From Mariniphaga sediminis (lineage in GTDB: Bacteria; Bacteroidota; Bacteroidia; Bacteroidales; Prolixibacteraceae), in contig NZ_QWET01000003.1 in NCBI RefSeq assembly GCF_003573545.1, positions 248,001 to 312,000 on the forward strand: DNA of 64,000 nucleotides, in the 5' to 3' direction. Position 1 is the first letter of the stretch. Every line of letters begins with the position of its first letter. The notes beneath the pieces were generated by a model, which had not been told where the DNA came from, searched no databases, and saw nothing but the letters and a program-made list of their open reading frames with translations. Shown piece by piece: positions 53,881 to 63,975 of the stretch. Made by a program: the position numbers and the translations under genes.

Positions 53881-56253
53881 ATGTTTAAAAACTATCTTGC
53901 TTCCGCACTCCGATTTTTACAGCGAAACAAACTATTTGCCGGAATCAATATTATGGGGCTTTCGTTTGCCCTGGCTGCATCGTTTATAATTCTGCTGTTT
54001 GTTATTAACGAACTAAGTTACAACACCTGTTTTAAGGACCGTAAACAGGTTTATCGGGTGTTAAATTATAATGATGAGGTAAAGGTAACTGACGAAGGCA
54101 CGCCCTATATCCTTGCTGAGAATTTGAAAGACGAATTTCCGCAGGTTAAATATGCGACGTCAACCAAATTGATGAGGGGATTTAGTATAAAGTTAAATGA
54201 AGAGTTTATTCCCATAGACAAAGTTATTGGTACTGATTCTGAGATTTTTAATGTGTTTGATATAGTTGTGGTAGGGCAACAGGGATATATTCTTGATGAA
54301 CCCAATTCGATTGTTCTTTCACAGGAACAGGCACAAAAGTTTTTCCCGGATAAAGACCCGGTTGGAAAGGATTTGGTTGTTCAGGTAAATGATAAAGAAG
54401 AAGTTTTTGTAGTAAAAGGAGTTTTTAAGAACATCCCTGTTAACTCTACTTTTCAGGCCGATTGTTTTATCCATTCAAAGTGGCCTCTTGAATGGATTAA
54501 CGGGAGAATAAAAGATAGGAATGCCGAAACAAACTGGCGTTCCTTTTATTGGCAAACCTGGTTGTTCCTCGACAAAAATCCTGATATCGCATTGCTCAAT
54601 GAGCAGTTCAGGGCACTGGAAAAAAAGGTTTATGGTGAAGAAGAGAAATATGATTTTTTTCTTCAGAATTTATCTGATGTGTACCTCGGCTCGCGGGAAG
54701 TTAACAGCGGATTACCAAAGGGAAACCGAAAAAATATTCGGATTTTTTCGGCTATTGCAGTACTCATAATAATTATTGCATCGCTAAACTATATCATTCT
54801 TTCAACAGCCGTATCAACAGGCAGGTCAAAAGAGATTGGGATCCGGAAGACAAATGGTGCAAATAGGCAATCCATTCGAAAACAAATGCTGACTGAGTCA
54901 GTAATTCTGTCTGTTTTGGTTTTACCCGTTGCTCTGTTTTTAGCCTGGCTTGGAAAACCTTATGCCGAAGATCTGTTTCAAACCAAACTGCTCATTTTTA
55001 AATCAAATATTGCTATTTACGTAACTGTTTATGTGGTGCTTACAATGTTTATTGGGGTAGTGTCAGGGCTTTACACTTCTTCATTTTTATCGAAGTTAAA
55101 TGTTATCTGTATTTTAAACAATTCAGTACGGACCGGAAAACGTAAATCGCGAATTCGTTTTGCTCTGATTGTAGTTCAACTTATCATTTTTTGCTCTTTT
55201 GTATCGAGTACTTTAATTATTCGTTCGCAGTATAAATTTGCCCTCAGCAAAAATCCGGGGTATAACAATGAGAATGTTTTGTTTGTTGATATGGGGAAGA
55301 ATTCCCCGGACTCAAAAGTATTTATAAACAACATTAAAGCTTATCCGAATATCATTTCCGCCGGAGGGGCCATCGATGCTTTGCCAATGACCGGTTTTTG
55401 GCCTTATCCTATGGAATTTCCTGGTGACAAAACGAAAAAGGTACCTATTGAGCTTTTGGCAGTTGACTATGATTTTGTTGAAACCATGGGCATACAAATA
55501 CTTGAAGGGCGGAGTTTTTCTCGTGAGTTTGGCAGTGATGAAGAAAATTCATATTTGCTAAACGAAAAAGCGGTAGAACTACTCGGATTAACCAACCCGA
55601 TTGGGAAAAAAATAGATGTAGTGGAAGGAACAGTAATCGGCGTGGTAAAAGATTTTAACTTACACTCTTTTCACAGGGATATCCCTCCTTTGCTAATAGT
55701 CGCATCTGATGGATTTGTTATGCAGGTAGCTGTTCATTACAAACCTGGGACACTTGTAAATATTCTGCCTCTAATTAAGGCAGAATGGGAAAAAATCGCC
55801 CCTGACCAACCGTTCAAGTATAAAACCATTGATGAATTTAAGAAAGAAATTTATTCCGAAGAGAGAAATCTTAGTGTTATAATCTCCATTTCGTCATTGT
55901 TTTCTCTGTTGGTTGCATCATTTGGTTTATTCGGATTAACCCTGTTTATGGTCAAAACCCAAACCAAAGAAATTGGAGTAAAAAAAGTGCTGGGAAGTAC
56001 AGAAAGAGGGATTGTATTGTTTTTTCTGCGTAAAAACTTTGTTATGGTAATTATTGCAAGTATTCTTTCCGTTCCGCCCACAATTTTTATTATGAATCGT
56101 TGGCTCAGTAACTTTTCTTTTAAAACCAATATTGAATGGTGGATTTTTGCATTCGCATTTATCGTTGCAGCATTTGTAGTTTTACCTACTGTCGTATACC
56201 ATTCATACCGGGCTTCCCGGATTAATCCGGTTGAGGCATTGAAATATGAATAA
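53881..56253 (+). CDS. ABC permease P7 (MacB/FtsX family), divergent 3' end
   Basis: The 790-residue permease has the same plan as P1-P6 but a different 3' end: its second coupling motif is KEIGVKKVLGSTE and its last residues NPVEALKYE, with little DNA identity to the common block. The first motif, KEIGIRKTNGANR, is intact, the reverse of most other copies. It stands next to the second ATPase gene (98 bases apart) and may be dedicated to it. Confidence 0.92.
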   Translation: MFKNYLASALRFLQRNKLFAGINIMGLSFALAASFIILLFVINELSYNTCFKDRKQVYRVLNYNDEVKVTDEGTPYILAENLKDEFPQVKYATSTKLMRGFSIKLNEEFIPIDKVIGTDSEIFNVFDIVVVGQQGYILDEPNSIVLSQEQAQKFFPDKDPVGKDLVVQVNDKEEVFVVKGVFKNIPVNSTFQADCFIHSKWPLEWINGRIKDRNAETNWRSFYWQTWLFLDKNPDIALLNEQFRALEKKVYGEEEKYDFFLQNLSDVYLGSREVNSGLPKGNRKNIRIFSAIAVLIIIIASLNYIILSTAVSTGRSKEIGIRKTNGANRQSIRKQMLTESVILSVLVLPVALFLAWLGKPYAEDLFQTKLLIFKSNIAIYVTVYVVLTMFIGVVSGLYTSSFLSKLNVICILNNSVRTGKRKSRIRFALIVVQLIIFCSFVSSTLIIRSQYKFALSKNPGYNNENVLFVDMGKNSPDSKVFINNIKAYPNIISAGGAIDALPMTGFWPYPMEFPGDKTKKVPIELLAVDYDFVETMGIQILEGRSFSREFGSDEENSYLLNEKAVELLGLTNPIGKKIDVVEGTVIGVVKDFNLHSFHRDIPPLLIVASDGFVMQVAVHYKPGTLVNILPLIKAEWEKIAPDQPFKYKTIDEFKKEIYSEERNLSVIISISSLFSLLVASFGLFGLTLFMVKTQTKEIGVKKVLGSTERGIVLFFLRKNFVMVIIASILSVPPTIFIMNRWLSNFSFKTNIEWWIFAFAFIVAAFVVLPTVVYHSYRASRINPVEALKYE

Positions 56254-56351
56254 AAGTATAGGGCCGGGAGGAATGAGTGGGCGAAACCGCCATCTCTATG
56301 CCCTTGGCACTTAGTAAATAATTAGAGAATAATAAATAAAAACTTTGAATA

Positions 56352-57029
56352 ATGATCAAACTAAAAAACATTGACAAGTACTACGATGCAAAATTTCAGC
56401 GGACATTTATTTTAAAAGGGGTTGATCTTGACGTAAAACAAGGCGAGTTTGTAACAATTATGGGACCCAGCGGTGCCGGGAAATCCACATTGCTCAACAT
56501 CATTGGGTTACTGGATGAACCCAATGCAGGAGATTATTATTTCCTGGATGAACCGGCTCATAAAATCAAAGAAAAACAGAAAGTGCAGTACCACCGCAGT
56601 CACATCGGGTTTATTTTTCAGGCTTTTCATCTTATTGACGAGTTGAATGTGTATGAAAATATAGAGACACCTTTGGTGTACCGGGGAGTTAAGGGGAAAG
56701 AGCGTAAAGCCATGGTAGCTGATTTACTCGACCGTTTTAATATGGTGGCCAAAAAAGATTTGTTTCCCAATCAGCTTTCCGGTGGGCAGCAACAACTGGT
56801 GGGCATTGCCCGTGCCATCATTGGTAACCCAAAATTACTGCTTGCCGACGAACCTACCGGAAACCTGCACTCTGAACAAGGTGAGATGATAATGAGGTTG
56901 CTGAAAAAGCTGAATGAAGAAGGAATGACTATTATTCAGGTAACACATAACGAAGATTTTGCACAGTACGGAACCCGGATTGTGAAGTTGGTTGATGGGT
57001 TAATTGAAGAAGATTTACCTGTTCAATAA
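56352..57029 (+). CDS. ABC transporter ATP-binding protein, second copy
   Basis: The 225-residue ATPase has Walker A GPSGAGKST, Walker B LLLADEPTG and a switch histidine in VTHNE. Two oddities stand out against the first ATPase: the signature continues LSGGQQQLVGIARA, with Leu where Arg is usual, and the D-loop reads GNLHSEQ instead of GNLDS. Both positions are normally conserved in MacB/LolD-type ATPases. It follows P7 and ends the efflux locus. Confidence 0.9.
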   Translation: MIKLKNIDKYYDAKFQRTFILKGVDLDVKQGEFVTIMGPSGAGKSTLLNIIGLLDEPNAGDYYFLDEPAHKIKEKQKVQYHRSHIGFIFQAFHLIDELNVYENIETPLVYRGVKGKERKAMVADLLDRFNMVAKKDLFPNQLSGGQQQLVGIARAIIGNPKLLLADEPTGNLHSEQGEMIMRLLKKLNEEGMTIIQVTHNEDFAQYGTRIVKLVDGLIEEDLPVQ

Positions 57030-57416
57030 AGAAAGAAGTAAATTATAAATGGGGCAATCCCATGCACTGTATCAGCAGGGTAGGGTAAAGTAAAGTCCGG
57101 TAATTAATTTGAGTTATATTTTATTCTCATCCTGAGGTTTTGTTGTCGCTTGATGCTCCACCCGAAATACAGCCAATGGTTTTATGTATTAATGAATTAA
57201 AATCAAGTAATCCTTTCTTTTGAGGTCATAGGAGGGGCGATCTAAAAATTTTTTTTTAAAAAATTCTAAATCGGATATGTGTATTTTGTTTCCCTGTCGT
57301 CCTTAATGTAAAACGCGAAATAACAAATGGAACAGGCATGGAGAAATTTAGCATACAGGCATATTATCATAATGCAAGTTTCATTGCGATAAGTACTTTT
57401 TTAAGGGACGATTATA
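57030..57416 (+). promoter_or_regulatory. Gap before fecR with possible ECF-type promoter, no sigma gene
   Basis: This 387-base gap contains no gene I can support. An A/T-rich tract (57243-57270) is followed by GTTTCCCTGTCGTCCTTAAT (57289-57308), whose GTCGTC core resembles the -10 part of ECF sigma promoters, such as those in front of fecI-fecR units. Only about 110 bases remain between it and fecR, too little for a sigma factor gene. Confidence 0.35.
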
Positions 57417-58448
57417 ATGGAACATCATGAAATAGAAAAGTTGTTGCCGGCCTTTTTCGAAGGCACATTAGACCTGGAGGAAAGAGAAAGGGTAGAACAG
57501 TGGAAGGCAGTTTCTGAGGAGAATCGGCAGGTGTTTGCCGATTCCCTCACTGCCTGGGAAGGGATAGAACAACTGCGACTCATGCGAAAATACGATCCTG
57601 GGAAAGCCATCGGACAGGTAAACTCCCGAATAGAATCCCGAAGCAAATTACGGATACTGGTGGTATTTCAGAAAGTGGCGGCCATATTGTTGCTCCCTTT
57701 ATTGGTGGCAACCCTTTATTTTGCTACTCAAAAAACTTCACAGAAAGAACTTCCATTGACCTGGCATACGTTGGAAACGCCTGCCGGTATGCGTTCGGAG
57801 TTTATTTTACCCGACAGTACCAGGGTATATCTTAACTCGAAAACCAGGCTTCGTTATCCACTTGTTTTCAGCAACAATATCCGTGAAGTGGAGTTGACCG
57901 GAGAAGCTTACTTTGAAGTTGCAGAGAATAAGAAAGTGCCGTTTATAGTCAATACAGGGAGAGTCAACATTGAAGTGACCGGCACTGAATTTCTTGCTAC
58001 CAATTATCTCCATGAGAATGTAACAGAAATTGTATTGGTTGAAGGGAATATCAATCTGTTTCAGGGTAATTACTCTGCGGGGAGAAGGGATATTGTTCAG
58101 TTGAAACCCGGACAAAAAGCACTATTGAAAGAGGGGGATAAAAGAATGGTTACCTCCCATGTGGATGTGGAAAAATACCTGGCATGGAAAGATGGTATTC
58201 TGATGTTCCGCGACGATTCCATGCCCGAGGTGGTCCGCAGGCTAAACCGCTGGTTTAATGTAGATATACAACTTACCGGATCTGCTTTGAAGAACTATGT
58301 CTACACGGCTACATTCGAAGATGAATCACTGATACAGGTTTTGGATCTGTTAAAAATATCGGCACCCATCGACTATACTATCAAACAAAGAGAAATTAAA
58401 ACGGATAAAACTTTTAGCAAAATGGAAATAGAAATCAAACAGAAATAA
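57417..58448 (+). CDS. FecR family anti-sigma factor
   Basis: The 343-residue protein has a cytoplasmic N-terminal domain (1-80) with EIEKLLPAFFEGTLDLEER, one membrane helix (about 82-103), a periplasmic FecR domain (TPAGMRSEFILPDSTRVYLN, ELTGEAYFEVAENKKVPFIV) and a C-terminal DUF4974-like domain (MPEVVRRLNRWFNVDIQL). FecR proteins hold an ECF sigma factor at the membrane and release it when the outer-membrane receptor binds ligand. The neighbouring SusC has the matching STN domain. No sigma gene is adjacent, so the partner sigma must be elsewhere. Confidence 0.93.
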   Translation: MEHHEIEKLLPAFFEGTLDLEERERVEQWKAVSEENRQVFADSLTAWEGIEQLRLMRKYDPGKAIGQVNSRIESRSKLRILVVFQKVAAILLLPLLVATLYFATQKTSQKELPLTWHTLETPAGMRSEFILPDSTRVYLNSKTRLRYPLVFSNNIREVELTGEAYFEVAENKKVPFIVNTGRVNIEVTGTEFLATNYLHENVTEIVLVEGNINLFQGNYSAGRRDIVQLKPGQKALLKEGDKRMVTSHVDVEKYLAWKDGILMFRDDSMPEVVRRLNRWFNVDIQLTGSALKNYVYTATFEDESLIQVLDLLKISAPIDYTIKQREIKTDKTFSKMEIEIKQK

Positions 58449-58465
58449 TATGAACTAAAAAAAGA

Positions 58466-58486
58466 GGATGCTCTGAACCAGCATCC
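58466..58486 (+). terminator. Hairpin between fecR and susC
   Basis: GGATGCT and AGCATCC form a perfect 7-bp stem with a 7-base loop 17 bases after the fecR stop. The T run (58496-58500) is ten bases away, so it may act as a weak terminator or attenuator that lowers susC expression from the fecR transcript. Confidence 0.45.
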
Positions 58487-58571
58487 CCCGTGTACTTTTT
58501 ACCTATCCATTTCCTTGCCAGAAAGGGATAGCATTAATAACCAATTTATTAATTTAAAAGCATGTAAATTT

Positions 58572-61500
58572 ATGAAAATTTTATGTAGTAACTGGCCCGT
58601 GCTGAAAAAACTGTGGGCCGCAAAAATGTTTCGTAGTATGAGGTTAACATTGTATGCCGTATTACTCGCAGTTGTCCAGAGCTATGCCCTCAGTGGTTAT
58701 GCGCAGGCAACCAGGCTGAACCTGAATATGGAAAACACAACCATAAAACAGGTACTACTGGAAATTGAAAACATGTCGAAATTCCGCTTCCTTTATAACA
58801 GTAAGATGGTTGATGTGGAGCGGGATGTCAGTGTGGATTTCAGAAATATCACAATCGATAAAGCGCTGGACAAACTTTTTGATGGCGTAAATGTAGAATA
58901 CCGGATTGTCGACCGACAGGTGGTTCTTTTTTCCACAGATGCCCCCATTTATGATTCCGGCTTTGTACAACAGCAGCAGCGCGTTGTTTCCGGAACTGTA
59001 ACCGATGAGTCTGGGCAGCCACTTCCCGGTGTAACTGTTGTTGTAAAGGGAACACCGCAAGGAACGGTTACCAATGGGGATGGAGAATATTCAATAACAA
59101 ATGTTCCGAGGGATGCTATCCTGGTTTTTTCATTTGTAGGGATGAGGACACAGGAAATTGAAGTTGCAAACAGGAGCACTGTTAATGTAACAATGATTGA
59201 GGATGTAATAGGCTTGGAAGATGTTGTTGTGACGGCCCTGGGTATAACAAGAGAAAAAAAATCTCTTGGATATTCTGTAGGAGAGGTTAGTGGAAACGAA
59301 CTGAATGAAACTCCTCAGGGGAATTTGTTAAATGCCGTTGCCGGAAAAGCAGCCGGTGTTCAGGTATCGCAAATGTACGGTCTCGCAGGTTCCTCTGTAA
59401 ATATGATTATAAGGGGGGCCAGTTCTTTAAACACCAAAAACCAGCCTCTTTTTGTTATTGACGGTGTGCCGGTTACTAACGGGATTAATAATAACTATAA
59501 AGATGTAGACATGGGTAATGCCATTTCTGACCTAAACACGGAGGATATTGAATCCATGTCAATACTGAAAGGCCCCAGTGCCGCAGCGCTATATGGTTCC
59601 AGGGCAGGAAACGGGGTCGTACTTATTACAACAAAATCTGGCAGAGGTGCAAAAAAAGGTATTGGAGTTTCTTTTAACTCATCGTATATTCTTGATAATC
59701 CGTATCACTTTGTTCCCTTTCAATCAACATTTGCTTCCGGTAAAGCAGGAGCTCATAATTTAGGAGAACAGGAAAATGAATCATGGGGTGCCATTCTTGA
59801 TGGAACCTTCCCTGATTCTTATCAATGGGACAAATCACTGTTAAATAACAACGGTACATCTCTACAACCTTTGGTTGCCTATCCAAACAGGCAGCAGGAT
59901 TTTTATCAGAACGGGTTTAGTCAATCAAACAATGTTGCATTCGAGGGGAATTATGATAAAGCAAACTTCCGTGTTTCTATCGGTAACCTGATTAACGAAG
60001 GGATATTGCCCAATACAGATTATTCCAGAAAAACAATCGGGGTTAACGGGAGTTATAATCTTGCTGATAATTTGAAAGTCAGTGCTGCTATTAATATTTC
60101 TGAAGCAGGTTCAGATAACAGGCAAAATATCAGTACCGGCCGCAGGGACCCTTCCAGATCGGCTCTTGAGATGGGAGTACAGGTTAACATTCTTGATTTG
60201 AAGGATTACTGGCTTGAAGGTCAGGAAAACATTCAGCAGAGAAAGAGTAAACCGAAACAAAACAACCCGTACTTCAATGTTTACGAAAACCTGACAGGTT
60301 TTAAACGGAATCAGACCATGGCAAAACTCCAACTTGACTGGGAAATTTTTAAAGATCTCAATTTTATGGTCCGGTATCTCACAAATGTGTATAACCAAAG
60401 AAATGAGGCAAAAGTCGCCTGGAGTGACTATGATAATAACAGAGGCGCCTATTCTATTCAAAGAACTTTTGCGAAGGAGGAGAACTGGGAGGCCATGTTT
60501 ACATACGATAAAAATATTGTTGAAGGATTGAATCTGACTGCAAATTTGGGGGGAAATCTTCGCTACGATTACAACGATGCCATCTCAAACGAAGCATCCC
60601 AATTGGTATTACCAGGATTGTTTACCATTTCGAACGGGGTTCCGGGTACAGTTTCCTATAGCAGTTACTGGGGCGAAAAAGCTGTTAACAGTGTCTTTGG
60701 TGCTGTTTCTGTTGGATATCAGAATATGATTTATCTGGACCTGACAGCAAGAAATGATTGGTCCAGCACTTTGCCAAAAGATAACAGGTCTTATTTTTAT
60801 CCTTCTGCATCTTTAAGCCTTCTGGCCAATGAGATATTGCAACTTCCTTCATGGATTAACCTGGCAAAAATAAGGTCAGGATATGCGCAGGTTGGTAATG
60901 ATGTTGGAGCTTACGCTTTAGCTCAGTATTATGCGACTACCAGCGATTGGGGGGATGCTAAACGAATGTTTATGCCCGGAACCCTGAGGAATCCGGAGTT
61001 GAAGCCTGAGATAGCAACCTCAAAGGAAATTGGTTTGGACCTTTCATTGTTTGATGGCAGAGTTTATCTGGATGCAACCTATTATATGGTGGATAATAAA
61101 AACCAGGTACTTAGTATTTCAATCCCTAATGAATCGGGAGCAACTGCAAAACAAATCAATGCAGGGCTTGTCCGGGGCAGGGGATGGGATATATCTTTAA
61201 ATACAGATTTAATACGGAAACGTGATTTTTCTGCCAGTCTGGGCCTAACGTTAACCCGAAACAGGACTAAAATTGTTGAACTGGCCGAAGGTATATCATA
61301 CTATCAATTTGGCTCAGTAGGTCAGGTAAGGCTTAGAAGTTATGTTGGCGATGACATCGGGGATATATATGCATACCCCTACCTGAAAGTTGAAGATGAA
61401 AGCTCTCAGTATTATGGTTATCCGATTATTGCAGCCAATGGCAGGACACAATTAGATAACAGGGAGGAGAGCATAGAAAAAGTTGGCAACTTCAATCATA

Positions 61501-62225
61501 ACTTTTTAGTCGGTATTCAACCTGTAATCAAATATAAAAATTTCAGTGTTTTTGCAAATTTTGATTGGAGATCAGGTGGTGAATTCTATTCCAGATCTAT
61601 GGAATTTTTCAAAAATAATGGTTGGTTGGAGGAGACATTCTCCGGCGTAAATTACGATATGGATAAGGACATTGTACAACAAATTAAGGATAATCCGGAT
61701 GCATATTTTAACCTGTGGGTAGGAGGCCGGACGGGTGATTATGGCGGATTTCCCTGGCCCGATGGAGCTACACAGAATTCAAGATCATATATCGATAAAA
61801 TTTCAGGGGAAACAGTATATATTAACGATGCCAGTTTTATCCCTGGTGTTCGTGAAGATGGTGCAGGGGGATACATCGAAAACCTGGGAGGCCAGGGAAC
61901 AGTTTGGTTGACACCCTTTGATGCAAATAAATATTCCACAAGATATTATGGGGGAAATAATATTTATAGCGCCACTTATGTAAAACTAAGGGAGTTGTCA
62001 GTAACATACAAATTTCCTCAGCAGTTAGTAAGAAAAGCAAACCTTAGCAACGTGGCATTATCCTTAATTGCACAAAACGTGTTTACCTGGACAAAGGCCA
62101 AAATACCAGTTGATCCGGAGCTTGCTTTTAAATCAAGTGGGAGCTCTTGGATTCAGGGCGCTGAATATTATAATGTTACGCCTTGGTCCCGATCTTTTGG
62201 TGTTAAACTTAATGTTGAATTCTAA
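58572..62225 (+). CDS. SusC/RagA family TonB-linked outer membrane receptor with STN domain
   Basis: I use the ATG at 58572 (1217 residues); the upstream TTG start adds no recognisable sequence. After a signal peptide (to about residue 44) come an STN domain (about 47-125), a carboxypeptidase-regulatory-like domain (RVVSGTVTDESGQPLPGVTV, 137-210), the TonB-box region LEDVVVTALGI, the plug (about 228-350) and a 22-strand barrel ending RSFGVKLNVEF. With the SusD-like lipoprotein it imports a glycan or peptide. The STN domain signals to FecR on ligand binding. Confidence 0.95.
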   Translation: MKILCSNWPVLKKLWAAKMFRSMRLTLYAVLLAVVQSYALSGYAQATRLNLNMENTTIKQVLLEIENMSKFRFLYNSKMVDVERDVSVDFRNITIDKALDKLFDGVNVEYRIVDRQVVLFSTDAPIYDSGFVQQQQRVVSGTVTDESGQPLPGVTVVVKGTPQGTVTNGDGEYSITNVPRDAILVFSFVGMRTQEIEVANRSTVNVTMIEDVIGLEDVVVTALGITREKKSLGYSVGEVSGNELNETPQGNLLNAVAGKAAGVQVSQMYGLAGSSVNMIIRGASSLNTKNQPLFVIDGVPVTNGINNNYKDVDMGNAISDLNTEDIESMSILKGPSAAALYGSRAGNGVVLITTKSGRGAKKGIGVSFNSSYILDNPYHFVPFQSTFASGKAGAHNLGEQENESWGAILDGTFPDSYQWDKSLLNNNGTSLQPLVAYPNRQQDFYQNGFSQSNNVAFEGNYDKANFRVSIGNLINEGILPNTDYSRKTIGVNGSYNLADNLKVSAAINISEAGSDNRQNISTGRRDPSRSALEMGVQVNILDLKDYWLEGQENIQQRKSKPKQNNPYFNVYENLTGFKRNQTMAKLQLDWEIFKDLNFMVRYLTNVYNQRNEAKVAWSDYDNNRGAYSIQRTFAKEENWEAMFTYDKNIVEGLNLTANLGGNLRYDYNDAISNEASQLVLPGLFTISNGVPGTVSYSSYWGEKAVNSVFGAVSVGYQNMIYLDLTARNDWSSTLPKDNRSYFYPSASLSLLANEILQLPSWINLAKIRSGYAQVGNDVGAYALAQYYATTSDWGDAKRMFMPGTLRNPELKPEIATSKEIGLDLSLFDGRVYLDATYYMVDNKNQVLSISIPNESGATAKQINAGLVRGRGWDISLNTDLIRKRDFSASLGLTLTRNRTKIVELAEGISYYQFGSVGQVRLRSYVGDDIGDIYAYPYLKVEDESSQYYGYPIIAANGRTQLDNREESIEKVGNFNHNFLVGIQPVIKYKNFSVFANFDWRSGGEFYSRSMEFFKNNGWLEETFSGVNYDMDKDIVQQIKDNPDAYFNLWVGGRTGDYGGFPWPDGATQNSRSYIDKISGETVYINDASFIPGVREDGAGGYIENLGGQGTVWLTPFDANKYSTRYYGGNNIYSATYVKLRELSVTYKFPQQLVRKANLSNVALSLIAQNVFTWTKAKIPVDPELAFKSSGSSWIQGAEYYNVTPWSRSFGVKLNVEF

Positions 62226-62236
62226 TTCTTGTAATC

Positions 62237-63910
62237 ATGAAAAAAATAGGTTTGATTTTAATCATTATATTTTTGGGACAAATTATTCAATCATGTCATG
62301 ATAATTTTGATGATATGAATGTGAGTCCTAATAATGCAGAAGAAGTTTCGCCAAATTACCTGCTATCTTATGTTATTTCAACGACGACAATGCAATTTTA
62401 TGGTCTAATTAATGAACATACTGATATAGCAGGTGCAATGCAATATACACAAAGAGGGACAGAATTTAATGCAGCAAACCAAAACTGTTATCAGTGGGGA
62501 AAAGGTTCGTGGAGTGGGTATTATGACATTTTGAGGACCAATCAACTGATGTACGAATTAGGAGAAAAAGAAAATAACCAATTCTTTATGGCGGCATCAT
62601 TGATAATGAAATCATTCACTTTTGGTTTGCTGGCCGACCTGTTTGGAGATTGCCCTTATTCTGAAGCCCTACAAGCTGGTACTAGCTTACTGTTTCCAAA
62701 GTTTGATGCACAAAAAGACGTATATGAAGGAGTTTTAACCGATTTAAAAACGGCGTCAGAACTCCTCGAAGGGTTAGATTCCAAACTGAGCGTCTTGCCA
62801 TCTTCTGACCTTCTTTATAAAGGAGACAGAGATAAATGGATAAAGTTTGCTAATTCTCTTAGGTTGAGATATTGTTTACGACTGCACAATAAAAAAGACC
62901 AATTGGGTATTAACACGGTAAGCGAGTTTCAGGATGCGGCAAATAAGGTTTTTGGAAGTAATGCTGATAATGCTACGTTAGTGCTTTTAGGCCTGGCAGG
63001 CGAAAATTCAGCTGTTGGCGGCCCCGTCAGATCTTCTAATAAACCATATGCATTTAAACCCGGAAAACCATTGGTTGAATACCTGAAAGAAAGAAATGAT
63101 CCAAGGCTTCAGCGTTGGGTAAATCCGGTAGAAAGGAAATGGGATTTTAATGCTTCAGAAGAAACTACGATAGATTACATCGATATTTTTGGGAATAGTT
63201 ATCAAATGACAATTTTGCCAACAGATGATACAAGCCTTGATACTTCTGTGTATGTAGGATTGCCTATAGGATATGATGACCTGGAATTTTTAGGAAATTA
63301 CAACAGAGGCGATGGCATTAGGGATTACCCTGATGAAAGAAGCACTTATATTTCTTATTTGACACCCATCTATTTTGAAAATAGTAATGATTTTGTTAAT
63401 CCGTCATTAATTACCTATGCAGAAGTTGAGTTTATATTGGCTGAAGCAGCCTTATTAGGAGATTATGGCGTATCGAATGCCGAGGACCATTACAAAGCCG
63501 GGATTAGAGCTTCGATGGAACAGTATAAAATATTGTCGGAAGCACAAGGTTTTGATTTTGATGCATTCTACAGTCAACCGACAGTTAGCTACAGTAGTTC
63601 TTCTATAACCAATAAGCATGAACTTATTATGACACAAAAATGGATTGCCCTTTGGTTGCAGGCAGAACCATGGTTTGACTGGCGAAGGACTGGATACCCG
63701 GATTTTGAACCGGCAGCAAATCCTGCTTATGGCCCGGCATTGCCTTTAAGACTTGCCTATCCAGAACCATTTGCTGATCCTCAATATGTAGAAAAGTATG
63801 AAGAGGCAGTGAGTAAACTGGAAAAAACCAGTTTTGTCCCTTCCAATCAATCAAATGACCATAGTTACTCAAAAACCTGGTTATTGCAGGGGACCGGAAA
63901 ACCCTATTAG
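62237..63910 (+). CDS. SusD/RagB family nutrient-binding lipoprotein
   Basis: The 557-residue lipoprotein has lipobox IIQSC with the lipidated Cys20. The opening DDMNVSPNNAEEVSPNYLLSYV and the central TPR-like helices (YYDILRTNQLMYELGEKENN, SLIMKSFTFGLLADLFGDCPYSEAL) mark the SusD-like-2 branch; EVEFILAEAALLGDYG and QKWIALWLQAEPWFDWRRTGYP are conserved C-terminal segments. It caps the SusC barrel and captures ligand. It begins 11 bases after susC. No enzyme genes follow within the window, so the substrate is unknown. Confidence 0.95.
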   Translation: MKKIGLILIIIFLGQIIQSCHDNFDDMNVSPNNAEEVSPNYLLSYVISTTTMQFYGLINEHTDIAGAMQYTQRGTEFNAANQNCYQWGKGSWSGYYDILRTNQLMYELGEKENNQFFMAASLIMKSFTFGLLADLFGDCPYSEALQAGTSLLFPKFDAQKDVYEGVLTDLKTASELLEGLDSKLSVLPSSDLLYKGDRDKWIKFANSLRLRYCLRLHNKKDQLGINTVSEFQDAANKVFGSNADNATLVLLGLAGENSAVGGPVRSSNKPYAFKPGKPLVEYLKERNDPRLQRWVNPVERKWDFNASEETTIDYIDIFGNSYQMTILPTDDTSLDTSVYVGLPIGYDDLEFLGNYNRGDGIRDYPDERSTYISYLTPIYFENSNDFVNPSLITYAEVEFILAEAALLGDYGVSNAEDHYKAGIRASMEQYKILSEAQGFDFDAFYSQPTVSYSSSSITNKHELIMTQKWIALWLQAEPWFDWRRTGYPDFEPAANPAYGPALPLRLAYPEPFADPQYVEKYEEAVSKLEKTSFVPSNQSNDHSYSKTWLLQGTGKPY

Positions 63911-63925
63911 TGTTAAGATCGAATA

Positions 63926-63975
63926 AAAGAGGTTGTTCTGCGTGTTAAAATGCGCAGAACAACCTCTTTATTTTT
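63926..63975 (+). terminator. Terminator of the fecR-susC-susD unit
   Basis: A perfect 17-base inverted repeat (63926-63942 and 63953-63969) with a 10-base loop is followed by a run of T (63971-63975). It lies 15 bases after the susD stop codon. Confidence 0.9.

Noticed and set aside
57327-57392. 21-codon frame starting MEQAWRNLAY before fecR as a remnant of a sigma factor
   Set aside because: It is too short and shows no sigma region 2 or 4 pattern; I treat it as chance.
58515-58571. Upstream TTG start for SusC
   Set aside because: The added residues are not signal-peptide-like, and the ATG at 58572 gives a good export signal.
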